A stretch of 64,000 nt of DNA from Arabidopsis thaliana (Eukaryota; Streptophyta; Magnoliopsida; Brassicales; Brassicaceae): assembly GCF_000001735.4 (NCBI RefSeq), contig NC_003070.9:7688001-7752000 (forward strand). Reading direction: 5' to 3'. Below the pieces are notes generated by a model. That model did not search any database and had not been told where the DNA came from. It was given only the letters and a program-made list of their open reading frames with translations. Position numbers and translations under genes: made by a program. Each line of letters starts with the position of its first letter. The first letter of the stretch is position 1. Of this stretch, positions 12,301 to 24,757 are shown piece after piece.

Positions 12301-15300
12301 TCTTGTATCGGAGAAGAGAAGAGAGACTTTTGTAGCAAAGAATTGTTTGCTAGTAAACTTTTTCTATACATGTATAATTGAGTTAAGAGTTAAGGTCATA
12401 TGTGCTTTGTCTTTTAGTCTTTTTCCCAATCCCATATGGCCATATATACAATTATGTACCTCAAGAAAGTTTTCTTTATAAGATTTAAAATAAAGGTATC
12501 TCTACAATCTCTTTAACATGTGTGATCGGATGTTAAATCATAATGTTAAATAAAACTGTAAACGTTTGGCTGAAAAAAGAAAGTTTAATTATCCTAGTTA
12601 AGGAAATATGTATTGTTTGCAATAATTTCTCCTAGTTAGCATTCTAAATGTGGATGTAGTAATAAAAACTTAATTAGGTACAAATTATGTTGAAAAAGTC
12701 ATTTTAAAACAATTACACTTTTAATCATAAAGGTAAACACTTACAGTTTGTTAGTATAGTTGTTGAAGACTATATTGGAACCCACAATATATGTGGAGAA
12801 AGATGGTTGATTAAATTGTAAGCTAACGATTGTATTATTAACATTCTACTTTGAAAATGCCATGGGAAGATTAGCCAACCAATTGGGCAATTGGCAATGG
12901 CCCATAGCCAATTGACAAACTCCAAATTTAAGGACATCAAATTGAAAAGGCAACTTCAATTTATTTCATTTTAGTAATGCAAGTTGTAATTATGTTGTCT
13001 GCTTGCATGTTTGTAGTAACCTGCTTAAAGTTATGAGATCAATGCTCCAATATAAAAATAAAAGAACGAAAGAGATAAATTTCAATATTATTTGTAAGCG
13101 TTATGATTGCATATTTGCATTGGAGACGTTTAATTGTCCGTTCATTCTTTTGAATTCAAATAGTGGAAAGTTCAAGCACTTAGGAAAATATCAGGTATTA
13201 TTGTATACTAGTATTAATTTGTGTCAACATAATATTAATAACATTAACATGGAGGATTAATTATATTTTTGTTAATCACTCCCGCATGATTTTTTAGTGA
13301 TGTAGCCTAAGATCATCTCCAATCCTATTCTTTTTTTTTACTCTAAATTCTCTTATAGAATAATATTTTCTCCAACCTTATTCTATATGTTACTCCAAAA
13401 TATAATAAATGATAGGATTATTCTAAATATATAGCAATTCTGTTTGTTTTTTACACTAACTCTATTTTAAAAGTAAGAAATAAAGAAATACATTAGAAAG
13501 GATATTTTTGAGTTACACTATTTTTGAGTCAAAAATAGAAAAATACACTGGAGATGATCAAGATTATAAGTTTGTTGCCCCAAAAAAATAGATCATTTCT
13601 ATTAATTTGTCTTAACATGCAAAGTCGATTATTTTTTACTTTCTATCTCATTTCTCCTCACAAATATTAGCATATATGTTCCCAAGAGTCTCCAACTTTT
13701 TTTCTTTCTCCAACGTTAATATATTCACCAAGCTCAACTCATATTTATTTTTACCCAAAAAAAGGGGAAAAAATCACATTTACGTATAGTAATGTATCTT
13801 CTTGTACTCTACCAGTTAATCTACTCGAATATATTTTGATGACTAATCCTAAAAACATAAGAGCAACTTGGAAGACGTACATTGACCAAGGTATTATTAA
13901 ATTTTGTCAGCAAATGGCACCCCCATTGGACCAACAATTTCAGCAATCCCCGCATTCGTTTAATTTAGTTTTGTAAAAATAAGTCTTAAACTAAATATAT
14001 ATATATACACAACAATTAATTTCAAATATATTTTAAAACGAAGAAGACGTAACAATGATTATTCGAGTTTATTATGCAACTATGTACATTTAAATATATT
14101 TCGCAATCAAAGAGGCAGAGACATGCATGCCGAAACAAGCATTCCTCTTCTGACTTCCCTCGTCCACAATTTTTTTTTTTTTAATACTAAGGTGTTACAT
14201 TATCTATATCCTAATTAATACTAGCAAATAATTAATGGTATAGGTCAATGTTTTGATTAAAGAAACATTAGGGTCTAATTCTATAGATCAATTATTGACC
14301 ATTCGAGGAATTAAATTATATTCCGTGCATTTATATTTGTTAGAAGTAAACTAAATTTTCTTGTTTTCATTTTTAGTAAGAAAATCTTAGTCCTAGTTTC
14401 AGTTTTGTCTCAAAAGCTTTAGTCGTATAGTTAGAAGTTCAATCTTATAAAAAAAAACAATTATATATGATATAGTTAAAGTTCAATATTTATCGAAAGA
14501 ATAAGTATAATAGATGCATTGAGATAATTGAGGGCACAGTACTTTATATTTTATGGGAAATCTGTAAACCAGTAATTCTCTTCTGCAGGATAATTAATTT
14601 GTGGAGTGGTTAGACTTCCAAGTTTGAAAGTCAACACTTTAGTCAAAGTGCTGTCAGAAAAAATTACATGCGGGCTGTAAGAAATAATATACTTACAAGG
14701 ATACAGAAATTGTAAGATAAAATATTTTGAAAATACTACATAATTTCAATAAAATTTTATCCATAATTTCAGTAAAATTTTATGAGTAAATTTTTAGAAA
14801 CAAATAATAATATATGTTTAAATATAGCATAAACATATGAATTCTTATAAATGTTATTGAAATTGTAAATATTGAATATTAAACATGAAAAAGTTAAGTC
14901 AACTGAAAGATAATAACCTTTGTTGAATTATTTTTGCTACAGGTTACGTCTAGTGGTTTATTTGAAGGTAATTACTTTTTTCGTACCGAATATATCTTCT
15001 CAACTCAACCCACTCGGATGCTACGTTGCACTATATGTACTAGTGTTGTATTTTCTATTTTAAACGTTTTGGAATAAGCTTAAAAACAGCATCGTATTGA
15101 AAATATTATCAAAACACTTTATTTTAGTTTACAATATATGAATTCCGTGATTATTTTTGGGAAATATATTAGAAATTTTGCTCTAATTTTAAGCTTTGTT
15201 TTGGATTATATTGATGGGAAGGGAGACCAATCCAGCAAGAAACCATGTGATAAGTGGCGTATAGTTTATAAAAATATAAGAAAACGAAAGGATAAGGAAA

Positions 15301-16453
15301 TATATAAAATTTGATCTAAATCCCAAATGATATCCTCCATAGATGGTGATCGATAGAGACACATGGGCTTCTTCAAACATTTCTTTTATGCGACGAAACA
15401 TGTATGCATCGGATGTGTTCCTGTCGTAACCAAACAATTTTATTTTTGTAGTTAAATAAATATGATTGATTGAGTTTTAAAAATCTTATCCATATTCCAT
15501 ATTAAGAAAACTGAGTAACACATTGCTGTCACCTAGAATTCAAAATTTGAAGTAACAAATAGAAAATGATTTCAAATTTGCCTTTTCTAGTGAACCAATT
15601 CAAAACGAAACATAGAGATCGACGCCCATTCGGAAACTCGAGTGTTTTGATACCTAAAATTACTAAAACTATATAGATTACATTTCTTTTGTTCTTAAAC
15701 TATATAGATTACATATTGTTTGAAAAGTCATAAAACATCCACAAAATTATGTCAGCTTCTGATATATTCAAACAAAACATAGCAAAAAGTTTATATTTCC
15801 AAACTGAATACAGTTTCATGTAAATAAATAAACTGCTAACTCTGATAAGATTATTGATGTTGCAAAAGAATTGGAACATCTAGACAAAATAACAAGAATT
15901 TCGCTAAATAGTTCTTTAAAATCCAGAATAAAAAATAGAATTATTGTATCTAAAAACAATTAGCAGAGACCATAAATAAGTTGCATTAATGCAATTGATA
16001 TTTTCTGGATCACGACATTGGATGTTTGTTTAAAACAATAATTTTGGGAAATCACAATGGTTATAGCGCCGAACAAAGAATCTTCTTCATGCTTCTCCCA
16101 AATTTTTTGTTTTTCTTGGGCAACCAAAACTACTATAGTATTACGAATAAACAATTTGCCATTTTATTGTTTAATAACTAAAGGGAATCGATATTGTCAG
16201 TGATCCAGATCAAGAATCATAATATCAATCAAAATCACTTGTTCCCAAAGATTCGATCAAAACCAAAATAAGCTCCATTTCAAGCCGTTGATTTTACAAC
16301 AAAAACAAAGCTTCTTCTTCAACTATTTACAGTTTTGTTACATTAGTAAAAAGATCGAAAATTAACTCTCTGTTACAAACCTCTGAAACAAACTTTCGAT
16401 TCAGGGTTACAGAGAAACCGGTAAAAAAAAAGATTTTTTACATTTTCCTTTTT
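9348..16453. other. Long intergenic region, no gene recognised
   Basis: About 7.1 kb of AT-rich DNA. Open frames are short and isolated. One on the minus strand at 11455-11664 (69 codons) has protein-like composition but no recognised family, ATG context or splice partners. A MITE-like element lies at 13311-13559. The distal part, from about 16160, should include the 3' UTR of the minus-strand MORN gene. Confidence 0.5.
13311..13559. mobile_element. MITE-like element with short terminal inverted repeats
   Basis: This 249-bp AT-rich block begins GATCATCTCCAAT and ends with the near-perfect inverse ACTGGAGATGATC (one mismatch in 13). The interior has many TCTATTTT / AAAATAGA pieces that can fold back. 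ATCTCCA termini are common in Brassicaceae MITEs, often assigned to Harbinger-type families. The flanks are similar (TAA before, AAG after), but no clean target duplication can be claimed. Confidence 0.6.
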
Positions 16454-17866
16454 TCAACTTTGACAAAATTTACCATCCATTTGATTCTGAACGGCTCTCA
16501 CAGCAGCCACTCTTGCAGCCGTAGCAGCCTTATTAGCTGCAGCCACAGCTCGGCTCACCTGCTCATCTACTCGTCTCCGATTCACTGCCTTATTCGCTGT
16601 TTCTCGAGCCGCCTGCAATATTTTCAAGTTGAAGTTTTCCACTTTTTGGCAATTCCAATTCCAACAACTCGAGTTTAAACAAATATTACCTGAACAGCTC
16701 TTGAAACTGGCTCACTCGTAAGAGGAAGTGAAGTCACAAGAACCCCTGAATCCCATTCACCAGATTTAGCATCACCATTTCTAAACGAGTAAGCACCAAA
16801 CCCTTGCTTACGACCTTCATGCCATGCTCCTTCATAACAGTGTCCATTAGCAAATCGATACACACCAAACCCATGAATCTTGTCTCCAAAGTACTCTCCT
16901 GCATACTTATCTCCATTTCTGACACAAACACAACACACGCAAAATCAGACTATATAATAGAAAACAACTTTTAAAATCATGATTCAAGACAGATACATAC
17001 CTGAAATGGTAAGAACCAAGACCATGCTTAACACCAAATCTAGACTCACCAAGGTAAGAGCTACCATCAGAACAAGATTGAACACCAAAACCATGGCTTT
17101 GACCATTAAACCACTCACCAGCATAACAATCACCAGTGTAGAATCTATAAACACCAAAACCATGTCTAAGACCTTGCCTATATTGACCTTTATATCTACT
17201 TCCTCTAGCCCAACTCTCAATCCCATGACCATCATATCTCCCATCTAGCCAATCTCCTTCATAACGTCCTCTCACGAAATAGTAATACACACCACTTCCG
17301 TTACACTTCCCTTTGTTAAATTCACCTTCGTAGAAATCTCCATTACTGTAGAATTGAACTCCTTCTTTAACGAATCTCTTGATTACCTTCTTCTCCGGTT
17401 TTGAATCGTCTCCGATGTACCATTGTACCGGTTTTGATTTCGAGTCTCTGTTTTGGAACCCTAAGTTTTTGATTGCGATTACGGTTTGGTTTAGTAGAGA
17501 GATGTTCTTGGAAGCGAAGAAGAGAGCTACAGCGACGAAGATTAAAGCTAGTAAAAGATTCTCCGATGTGAGAATCTCATCGGTTTGTGAGAAGACGACG
17601 AAGAAGAAGAACGATGAGAGACTTAGGAAAGAGAGAGATACCATTGTGAAAGCTAAACCGGGATTGATTCTGGTTAAACCGGTTTTAGGATTTGGTGAAC
17701 CGAATGGTTTAGGTGGTTTTCTTCTCTGTTTCTCTTCTTTCTCTCCGGCTTCTAGATCTTGCTCGCCTTCGACGATTGAAGATAAGCTTTGATATGACGA
17801 ACGGAGATTCGACGATGACCGGAGTAACGACGACTGTGTCCTCGTTAGCTTCGCCTGTTTTTCCAT
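16454..17866 (-). CDS. MORN-repeat membrane protein, three exons
   Basis: The exons on the minus strand are 17866-17001, 16918-16690 and 16612-16454, giving 417 aa. The N-terminus is Ser-rich, then basic. Two hydrophobic segments at about 71-93 and 103-119 suggest a two-TM hairpin. Eight MORN repeats follow with an exact 23-residue period; their Y-x-G cores start near residues 179, 202, 225, 248, 271, 294, 317 and 340. The C-terminal exon is an Ala/Arg-rich helix. MORN repeats bind acidic lipids and membranes in other proteins. This protein resembles At1g21920, which databases have labelled SET7/9-like, but no SET domain is present; only the MORN part is shared. Its function is not known from sequence. 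Confidence 0.9.
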
Positions 17867-18873
17867 TTCTTCGTAACGATAAAAAAACGAAAACAGTTTC
17901 TTCGATCACGGAGGTGAGATTCCGGTCATAACCAATTTCTCCGGCGAGAGTACACTAACCGCTGCTTCACCACCGTAACTAGCATCACGCACGACTTCGA
18001 CAAAGAGAGAGAGAGAGACAGAGAGAGATTTGTGATATTAGTGTAACAGTGACTTTTCGCTTTCTTCGTTAATTTCCCGGTACCGGAGAAAGTTTAACGG
18101 CGAAGCTCACTTAAAGAGAGAGAGAAGAGAGAAATAGGAGAAGAGAAATTAGACCGGGTTTGGGTTTAATTTAAAGAGAGAAAGAGATAAAATTAGATTT
18201 AATAAAGACCGTTGGATTAAAATCTGACGGTTGATTAAGTGAAGAGAAGAAGGAGAGCCGTTGGATGGAGAGGAAGAGAGGGGTCACCGGTGATGACGGG
18301 AATATATTGGTCGACGGATCCAAACATGAACGGTTTTTTAGCTTTACTGTTTGTAAAGCTGGCACGTGCCACTACATTACACAGTCACAGATAAATATTC
18401 ATTTACGTTTTTAGCCTTTTTTGTGGGACAATGACATAAGTCTTTTTTTTTTTTTTCTTATTACTAAATTGATTTACAGAAAACAATAAAATCTCTGCAT
18501 TTTGGCAGAGTTTCTATTTATTTTTGTCTCTCAATATTAAACTGATTTGGACATCAAAAGAAATTTACAAATTTGTTTTTTTCACATAAGATTTTTTTCT
18601 TATTCAAATCGGATGAGGTTTATCTAAATTAAACATTATTTATAAACAAAGATTATGCCACCCTATGCCAGCATCACATTTCAGATTTTGATTAGAATAA
18701 CTTAGAAATAAATTATATTTTCCAAACTTAATTTTTCTTATTTTGTTTAATTTAAATTTAATTTAGTTTCCATGAGAGAATTGTTTTTTTTTTTGAGAAA
18801 ATTTATCAAATACCATTTTTGTTTAATCTCTTTCAAAATATCATTAACCTAAACATCTTAAGATTAGTATAAC
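17867..18873. other. Upstream region of the MORN gene
   Basis: The promoter and 5' UTR of the minus-strand MORN gene are expected here. A GA-rich microsatellite-like tract (about 18004-18027) and further GAGA runs to about 18190 read as CT-rich leader on the gene strand, typical of plant core promoters. The sequence then becomes AT-rich with no gene seen. Confidence 0.5.
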
Positions 18874-19210
18874 TTAACCGGAAGATTTATGTATAACTTA
18901 ATTTTTCAATTCTATTTTACTCCAAATTAAGGCTAATCTTGCTAAAAATACTTGGCTAACAAAAAATCTTACTAAAAATATTGGGAAATGGCAAAAATAC
19001 CACTAATTGCTTCCTTGTCGTTTTTCGAAAATTCCATTATTTTTAATAGTGATTGACCAATTTACGTTGTGATAAAAATTAATTAAATAAATCATTAAAA
19101 AGTAATACTAACCTTAAGATGTTTTGTTAGCCAAGTACTTTAGAAAGATTAGCCTTAATTTGGAGTAAAAAAATTTGAAAAATTAAGTTATACATGAATC
19201 TTCCGGTTAA
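18874..19210. repeat. Long inverted repeat (about 97-bp arms)
   Basis: The left arm (18874-18970) and right arm (19116-19210) are reverse complements at roughly 85-90% by eye. Both carry AACCGGAAGATT, then TATAACTTAATTTTTCAA, then CTCCAAATTAAGGCTAATC and CTTGGCTAACAAAA on matching strands. The loop is about 145 bp. The transcript could fold into a long hairpin. It is likely a foldback/MITE-type element; no target duplication identified. Confidence 0.8.
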
Positions 19211-21017
19211 AATAAAATTATATAAAGTCATTGATCTAAAATTTAAAGTATTCATAGTATGACATACGTAAACATCATTCGTATGCCAGCTTTCTACTAT
19301 TCATGGATATAGTAATAACTTGTGTGTATCAACATTCAACAACAACGTTAAATTCATTTTCTTTTTTGGTAAGAAATCTGGTGGGTGATCTGCCAGCAAT
19401 ATTGTTGAAACCGATTAATTACTATACATGGAATTTGTTTTCATTTTTCAAACAAAATATTTATGGCCAAGAAACTAAATAAAAAGAGAGAGGTTGGATC
19501 TAAATCAAATCGTGAACAACCCATTTAACCAAACATCCACGTTTGGTGCAGCCGATGTTATTAGCCTCCGAGATTAGTCATATTTCAAACAACATCACTT
19601 AACCAAAAACTACTTTACACTGTTACATATAAATCGTTGTATGGTTTTGATATAACAGCCTTTTGTCTTACTAGTCAAATCATACAAAAATGGTATAGTT
19701 TCTGTGATATAATTTCCACTTGATAATTTTTAATTAGAGACTACTTTATTGCTAACAACGTTGGATTATAAAATGGATTAAAAGGGTATTATCATCTAAG
19801 CAAACATCTCTTTCAATGAGATCTAAAGTCAAAGTCTGTTTCATTCACATCCATTTAACTTTCGGCTTTTGATAAGGCTGGCTAATGGTAACAGAGTCAT
19901 GCGTGGGCATTTTAGTCGTTACCTTCGAAATTATCACACATCCGAAAAGTCATTTCTTTAATTAACTTGTCAAATTGTAATCTATTAAATATACAACAAA
20001 TGATTTTTCTTTTTACTATATAGTCTATAGTACATAACATTGATAGAAAAGGTAAAAATCAAACTAACTGATAATTTGAAGTAGAAAGAACCTATGAGAC
20101 TCAACACTTTTCGACGATTATAGGTAAGTGAAATAGATAAAAACAAGTGTGGTTAATTGTAGTATATGTATAAGCGATGTGGATTAATGTTGAAGATACA
20201 ATTTAGATAAATGTTGCTAACTTTAAGAAATTTATAAGTGAATGAAATGATTCGTATGATATTTAAAACAAAAATCTTATTCGGGTTGAGTACATTACGT
20301 GGATATATATGATTGATAACGTATTTTATTCGTGGACTTTTTTTCTATTATTATGTAAGTTGTCATTTGATCACATCTTACGCAGCATGTACAGTAAAAT
20401 TATTAGAGGTTTAATCATGGAAGAGTACATGAAGCACACTCATTATGTTATGTAGTGTACTTCTTCCATTACACTCACGTATAAATAACATACAGTAGTT
20501 ATTATATCCTGAATCCTCCACGCGAACATAGGACCAACAAGAAAAGCAGAACAACGCTTTTGAGACTGAATTTAGTAGACTAATTCGGCCCAATTCAATC
20601 AAAGCCCAGTCACTTAGATTAAGGTTGTTTCTTAGTCTCCCAAATTTTTTAATTTCAACATTCAAGAGCCAAGCTTGATCAAGCTTTGTATTTTTTCGGT
20701 TTTGGTATTTTTTTCTTATCGAAATAATATTTGTTTGTTTTTTGTTTGTTACTGAGTATCATTTTCTGATCGACGTAATTTAAATAATAAATTAATTAAT
20801 TGATTTTTAGAAGTTATAACAATGAGGAGGTTAATTTGTTTCTTGTTTCTTTGTTTTGAGGTAAATCAATCAAATAATATTGGACAACTTATCTCTGTTA
20901 TATTGTTTTGGTCTTCCAACAAGTATTATCTATGAATCAGCAATGGTTAATTGTTATAATATTCAATCTGTAGCTTATACAAACGTACATAACTAAATAT
21001 CACTTTTTTTTTTACCT
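19211..21017. other. Intergenic, no gene recognised
   Basis: AT-rich with no supported coding frame, RNA gene or element. The minus-strand open frame at 20411-20665 has no recognisable similarity. Confidence 0.5.
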
Positions 21018-21233
21018 AGTAACCATATTATATGTTGTTACTTGTTCTATACAAAATCTGTTTTTAACAAAAGTATGCAATATCTCTAAAAATATTTGTC
21101 GCTTATATGTAAAATAGTACCTCACATGAAAAGTAATAACTAAGTGCTAAAAGACTTTATTCCATGGTTTAGTATCTAGTTTTGATCGCAAATGAGGAGA
21201 ACACAATGTCAGCATATACCTTTATTTTAAGCT

Positions 21234-21507
21234 TATTAAGAAAAGAGTATGATCATATTAAGGAAAGAGTATGATCATATCACATATGATTACTCAAATC
21301 CCATATATCACTCTAATATACATTTATTATATTATTCTATGTAATCCTTTTAACTATGCTCTTTGATTATGTTTTGTGCTTATATATAAGTTGTATCCTT
21401 TTATTCAATAAGATAACACAATACAGTTAATCATTCTCTATTTACATAGTAGCAGAGCGGGTTTTAATCATGAGTTTCGATCTAACGATCATACTATTTC
21501 CTTAATA
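21234..21507. mobile_element. 274-bp insertion flanked by AAGCT duplication
   Basis: The segment is absent from the second copy of the tandem duplication, where the sequence runs straight through. It is flanked on both sides by AAGCT (21229-21233 and 21508-21512), a 5-bp target duplication. Its ends are imperfect inverted repeats: TATTAAGAAAAGAGTATGAT at the left, with the reverse complement of ATCATACTATTTCCTTAATA at the right (two mismatches in about 20). It contains TAGCAGAGCGG near 21449, which recalls a retroelement primer-binding site preceded by an LTR-like CA end. Class uncertain: a shortened LTR element or a non-autonomous TIR element. Confidence 0.7.
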
Positions 21508-22051
21508 AAGCTAGTTTCTAATCTTTTCAAGTTTCAACCCAAATAGTTTTGGTTGTTTGAACTGTTTTAATATGACATATACCACAACAGGAAAATAAAA
21601 AACGCAACCAAAGTCATTGCAATTTAATGAACGGATGGGATTAATTAGAAAAGAAAAATTCTAATTTTGTAATTATTAACTCTTGTGCAAATGCTAAAAT
21701 AACTCTCAAAAAAGATTGTTCTTCATTTTTGTTGCTCTTCGATGCCACCAAAGCGTCTCATATCAATTGGTCTCATTGGATCGAACCTGAATACTTCAGA
21801 AATTTCAATTTGAGAAAACACATTTTATCTTCATAAAGATTTTTGATGTAATTTTGGTGAAATTTGATGAACTCGCAATTAGACGTAAATTAGGAAATTT
21901 TTGATGTAAAAAATCTTAATTGATTTGATTGATGCACAGCTTCATCGAGGCTAGTTGAAGCGAAGTCTAGACTCTTAAAGACGTTAATTGCGAGTCGAGA
22001 GAATGAATATGCATAAAATTAATATGAAGTCGATAAATAGATAAGTAATTA

Positions 22052-22082
22052 TATCTATATATATATATATATATATATATCT
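22052..22082. repeat. (TA)n microsatellite
   Basis: TA dinucleotide run of about 30 bp downstream of the first thionin-like gene. It is absent at the matching place in copy 2. Confidence 0.85.
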
Positions 22083-22422
22083 AATAATATATATTTTTAA
22101 AATGATTTGTTTTAATGTAAATTTTCTTAATCGTAAACAAATCAAACAGTTTTTATTTGCATTTGTATCTTATTTGAATCGATTGAAATGGATTCAAATC
22201 TAGGAGACATAGAGTTTTTGTTTTCCTTTCTTCTTTTTTATAATAATGAATGTGAATTAAATTTACATTATTTAAATTCCTTTTGCTGGAAGATTAATAG
22301 GAAAAAAAAGCGATAACATCCATACATTACTTCGAGAAACTTGACGTGAGAACAATAAACAACATCGTATAAGAAGTGGATTAACATATATATGGAGAAC
22401 CAAACAATGAGATCTTTTGTGA

Positions 22423-22725
22423 TTATAGGTTAAAAAGACCACACACTTTAGGAAACAACCTGCAAAATTTGCTTGTACCAGGCGGCACAGGCAAAAGGTA
22501 TCTTTCTTGACCACTTTGTTGTTGTTCAGTGCAAAGTTTTTTGCAAGCATCCTCGCACATTATAGGAGTAGCGTTTTTAACTTCTTTCAAGCATTGGTTT
22601 GAGACACAATGTTTAATACACATATTTACATTATTCGAATGTGAGATTTGTGCCGAAAACATCATTGCGAGCAAAGTTGTAATGATCAGAAGATCGCATG
22701 TTTTCTTCAAACTTTGAGCTGCCAT
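22423..22725 (-). CDS. Secreted cysteine-rich (plant thionin-like) peptide, copy 1
   Basis: Small precursor of 100 aa in a single open frame. Residues 1 to about 30 form a signal peptide with hydrophobic core LLIITTLLAMMFSA. The mature part has eight cysteines (36, 40, 45, 57, 61, 65, 88, 95). The CxxxCxxxxC and CxxxCxxxC spacing of the first six is typical of small secreted plant peptides annotated as thionin-family. Such proteins are usually extracellular and defence- or reproduction-related; function here is inferred from class only. It is one of a tandem pair; the copy at 24211-24513 differs at only four residues. A TATA-like TTTATATAGT reading lies about 90 bp upstream. A further short intron near the 3' end cannot be excluded. 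Confidence 0.8.
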   Translation of the reverse strand: MAAQSLKKTCDLLIITTLLAMMFSAQISHSNNVNMCIKHCVSNQCLKEVKNATPIMCEDACKKLCTEQQQSGQERYLLPVPPGTSKFCRLFPKVCGLFNL

Positions 22726-22815
22726 AATGTATATAAATGTATTGATATTGATTAGAACAAATATTATTAGTAAACAAGATGATTTGGTGATGAATATTGG
22801 GTTTTGTTTAGATGA

Positions 22816-22825
22816 TTTATATAGT
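22816..22825 (-). promoter_or_regulatory. Putative TATA box, thionin-like copy 1
   Basis: ACTATATAAA on the minus strand, about 90 bp upstream of the ATG. The same motif is at the matching place in copy 2 (24604-24612), so it survived while the flanks diverged. Confidence 0.55.
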
Positions 22826-24210
22826 GAAAGTAATGTTTCCTATTTTTAGAAGTTGGTTTTTTGTTATTGTTTCTTTCTCTAGAAGTTACATACATCTCTG
22901 TGATTTAGTGTTACGCTGATCCAAACAACTTTATTGTTATGAATAAAACAATAACTATCGTTTAAATGTTACAAATTAAACTCAAATTGGCTACGTCATA
23001 GTGGAACTTAATTCGAGGTTCAAGTCGTTTTGAACGAAAACCATGAAATTAACTAAACATAACTTAATTATATGTTCTTACTTGTTCCATACAAAATCTA
23101 TTTTTAACAAAAGGATGCAATGTCTCTAAAAGTATTTGTCGTTTGTATGTATAACAGTATCTCTCATGAAAAGTAATAACTAAGTGCTAAAAGACTCTAT
23201 TGCATGGTTTAGTATCTAGTTTTGGTCGCAAATGAGGAGAACACAATGTCAACATATACCCTTATTTTTAAGCTAGTTTCTGATATTTTCAAGTTTCAAC
23301 CCAATTGGTTTTCGTTGTTTGAACTGTTTTAATATGACATATACCGCAAGAGGGAAATAAAGAGCACAACTAAGTCATTGCAATTTGATGAATGAAAGAG
23401 ATTAATTAAAAAGAAAAATTGTAATTTTATAATTACTTTATTTTGGTTTGTTTAATTTTTATTTTTGATTAAGAATGTGATTAGCTCTTGTGCAAATGCT
23501 AAAATAACTCTCAAAAAAGATTGTTCTTCATTTTTGTTGCTCTTCGATGCCACCAAAGCGTCTCATATCAATGGATTTCATTGAATCGAACCTGAATACT
23601 GCAGACAATTCAATTTGAGAAAACACATTTTATCTTCATAAAGTTTTTAGTTGTAATTTTGGTGAAATTTGATGAACTCACAATTTGATGTAAACTAGGA
23701 AATTTTTGATGTAAAGAATCTTAATTGATTAGATTGATGCACAACTTCGTCGAGTCTAGTTGAACGGAATAAGTCTAGACTCTTAAAGACGTTGATTGCA
23801 AGTTGAGAGAATGAATATGCATAAAATTAATATGAAGTCGGTAGTAGATTCAAAATGATATAATAATAATAATACTATGTAGTTTAAAAATGATTTGTTT
23901 AATGTAATTTTTTTTAATCGTAAACAAACCAAACGGTTTTTATTTGCATTTGTATTTTATTCTATGTATTTGAATCTATTGAAATGGATTCAAATCTAGG
24001 AGATAATGAGTTTTTCCTTTTCTTTTTTTATAATAATGAATGTGAATTAAATTTATATTATTTAAATTCCTTTTGCTGGAAGATTAATTGAAAATACGCG
24101 ACAACATCCATATATTACTTCAAGACACTTGACATGAGAACAATAAACAACATCATATAAGAAGTGGATTAACATATATATGGAGAAACAAACAATGAGA
24201 GCTTTTGCGA

Positions 24211-24513
24211 TTATAGGTTAAAAAGACCACACGCTTTAGGAAACATCCTGCAAAACTTGCTTGTACCAGGTGGCACAGGCACAAGGTATCTTTCTTGACC
24301 ACTTTGTTGTTGTTCAGTGCAAAGTTTTTTGCAAGCATCCTCGCACATTATAGGAGTAGCGTTTTTAACTTCTTTCAAGCATTGGTTTGAGACACAATGT
24401 TTAATACACATATTTACATTATTCGAATGTGAGATTTGTGCCGAAAACATCATTGCGAACAAAGTTGTAATGATTAGAAGATCGCATGTTTTCTTCAAAC
24501 TTTGAGCTGCCAT
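24211..24513 (-). CDS. Secreted cysteine-rich (plant thionin-like) peptide, copy 2
   Basis: A 100-aa precursor, tandem paralogue of the gene at 22423-22725. The signal peptide and all eight mature cysteines are conserved. The four differences from copy 1 are at residues 19 (L to F), 78 (L to V), 90 (L to M) and 94 (V to A), all conservative. It sits about 1.8 kb from its twin on the same strand and keeps the same TATA-like element. Family assignment by cysteine pattern only; role unknown. Confidence 0.8.
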   Translation of the reverse strand: MAAQSLKKTCDLLIITTLFAMMFSAQISHSNNVNMCIKHCVSNQCLKEVKNATPIMCEDACKKLCTEQQQSGQERYLVPVPPGTSKFCRMFPKACGLFNL

Positions 24514-24603
24514 AATGTATATAAATGTAGTGATATTGATTAGAACAAATGTTATTAGAAAACAAGATGAATTGGTGATGGATATTGGGTTTTGTTTAGA
24601 TGA

Positions 24604-24612
24604 TTTATATAG
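24604..24612 (-). promoter_or_regulatory. Putative TATA box, thionin-like copy 2
   Basis: CTATATAAA on the minus strand, about 90 bp upstream of the ATG, conserved with copy 1. Confidence 0.55.
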
Positions 24613-24757
24613 TGAAGATAATATTTCCTATTTTTAAAAATTGGTTTTTCTGTTTCTTGTTTCTTTCACGACGGTTAAGATTGCATTTCTGTGATTTAGT
24701 GTTATGGTAATCCAAACAACTTTATTGTTATGAATAAACAATAATAATGTTACAAAT

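Larger units (their letters stand above)
21018..22978. repeat. Tandem duplication, copy 1
   Basis: This stretch aligns with 23067-24757 over nearly its whole length, including the non-coding 3' flank, the thionin-like gene and its promoter. Matching landmarks include AAAAGTAATAACTAAGTGC, GGAGAACACAATGTCA and CAACTTTATTGTTATG. The copies are head-to-tail with about 90 bp between them. Copy 1 is longer mainly because of a 274-bp insertion at 21234-21507. Divergence is visibly higher in the flanks than in the gene. Confidence 0.9.
23067..24757. repeat. Tandem duplication, copy 2
   Basis: Second copy of the unit described at 21018-22978. It lacks the 274-bp insertion and the TA microsatellite but has its own small insertion of about 45 bp near 23425-23480. 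Confidence 0.9.

Noticed and set aside
16979-17248. Plus-strand open frame opposite the MORN gene
   Set aside because: Antisense shadow of repeated MORN codons; no independent support.
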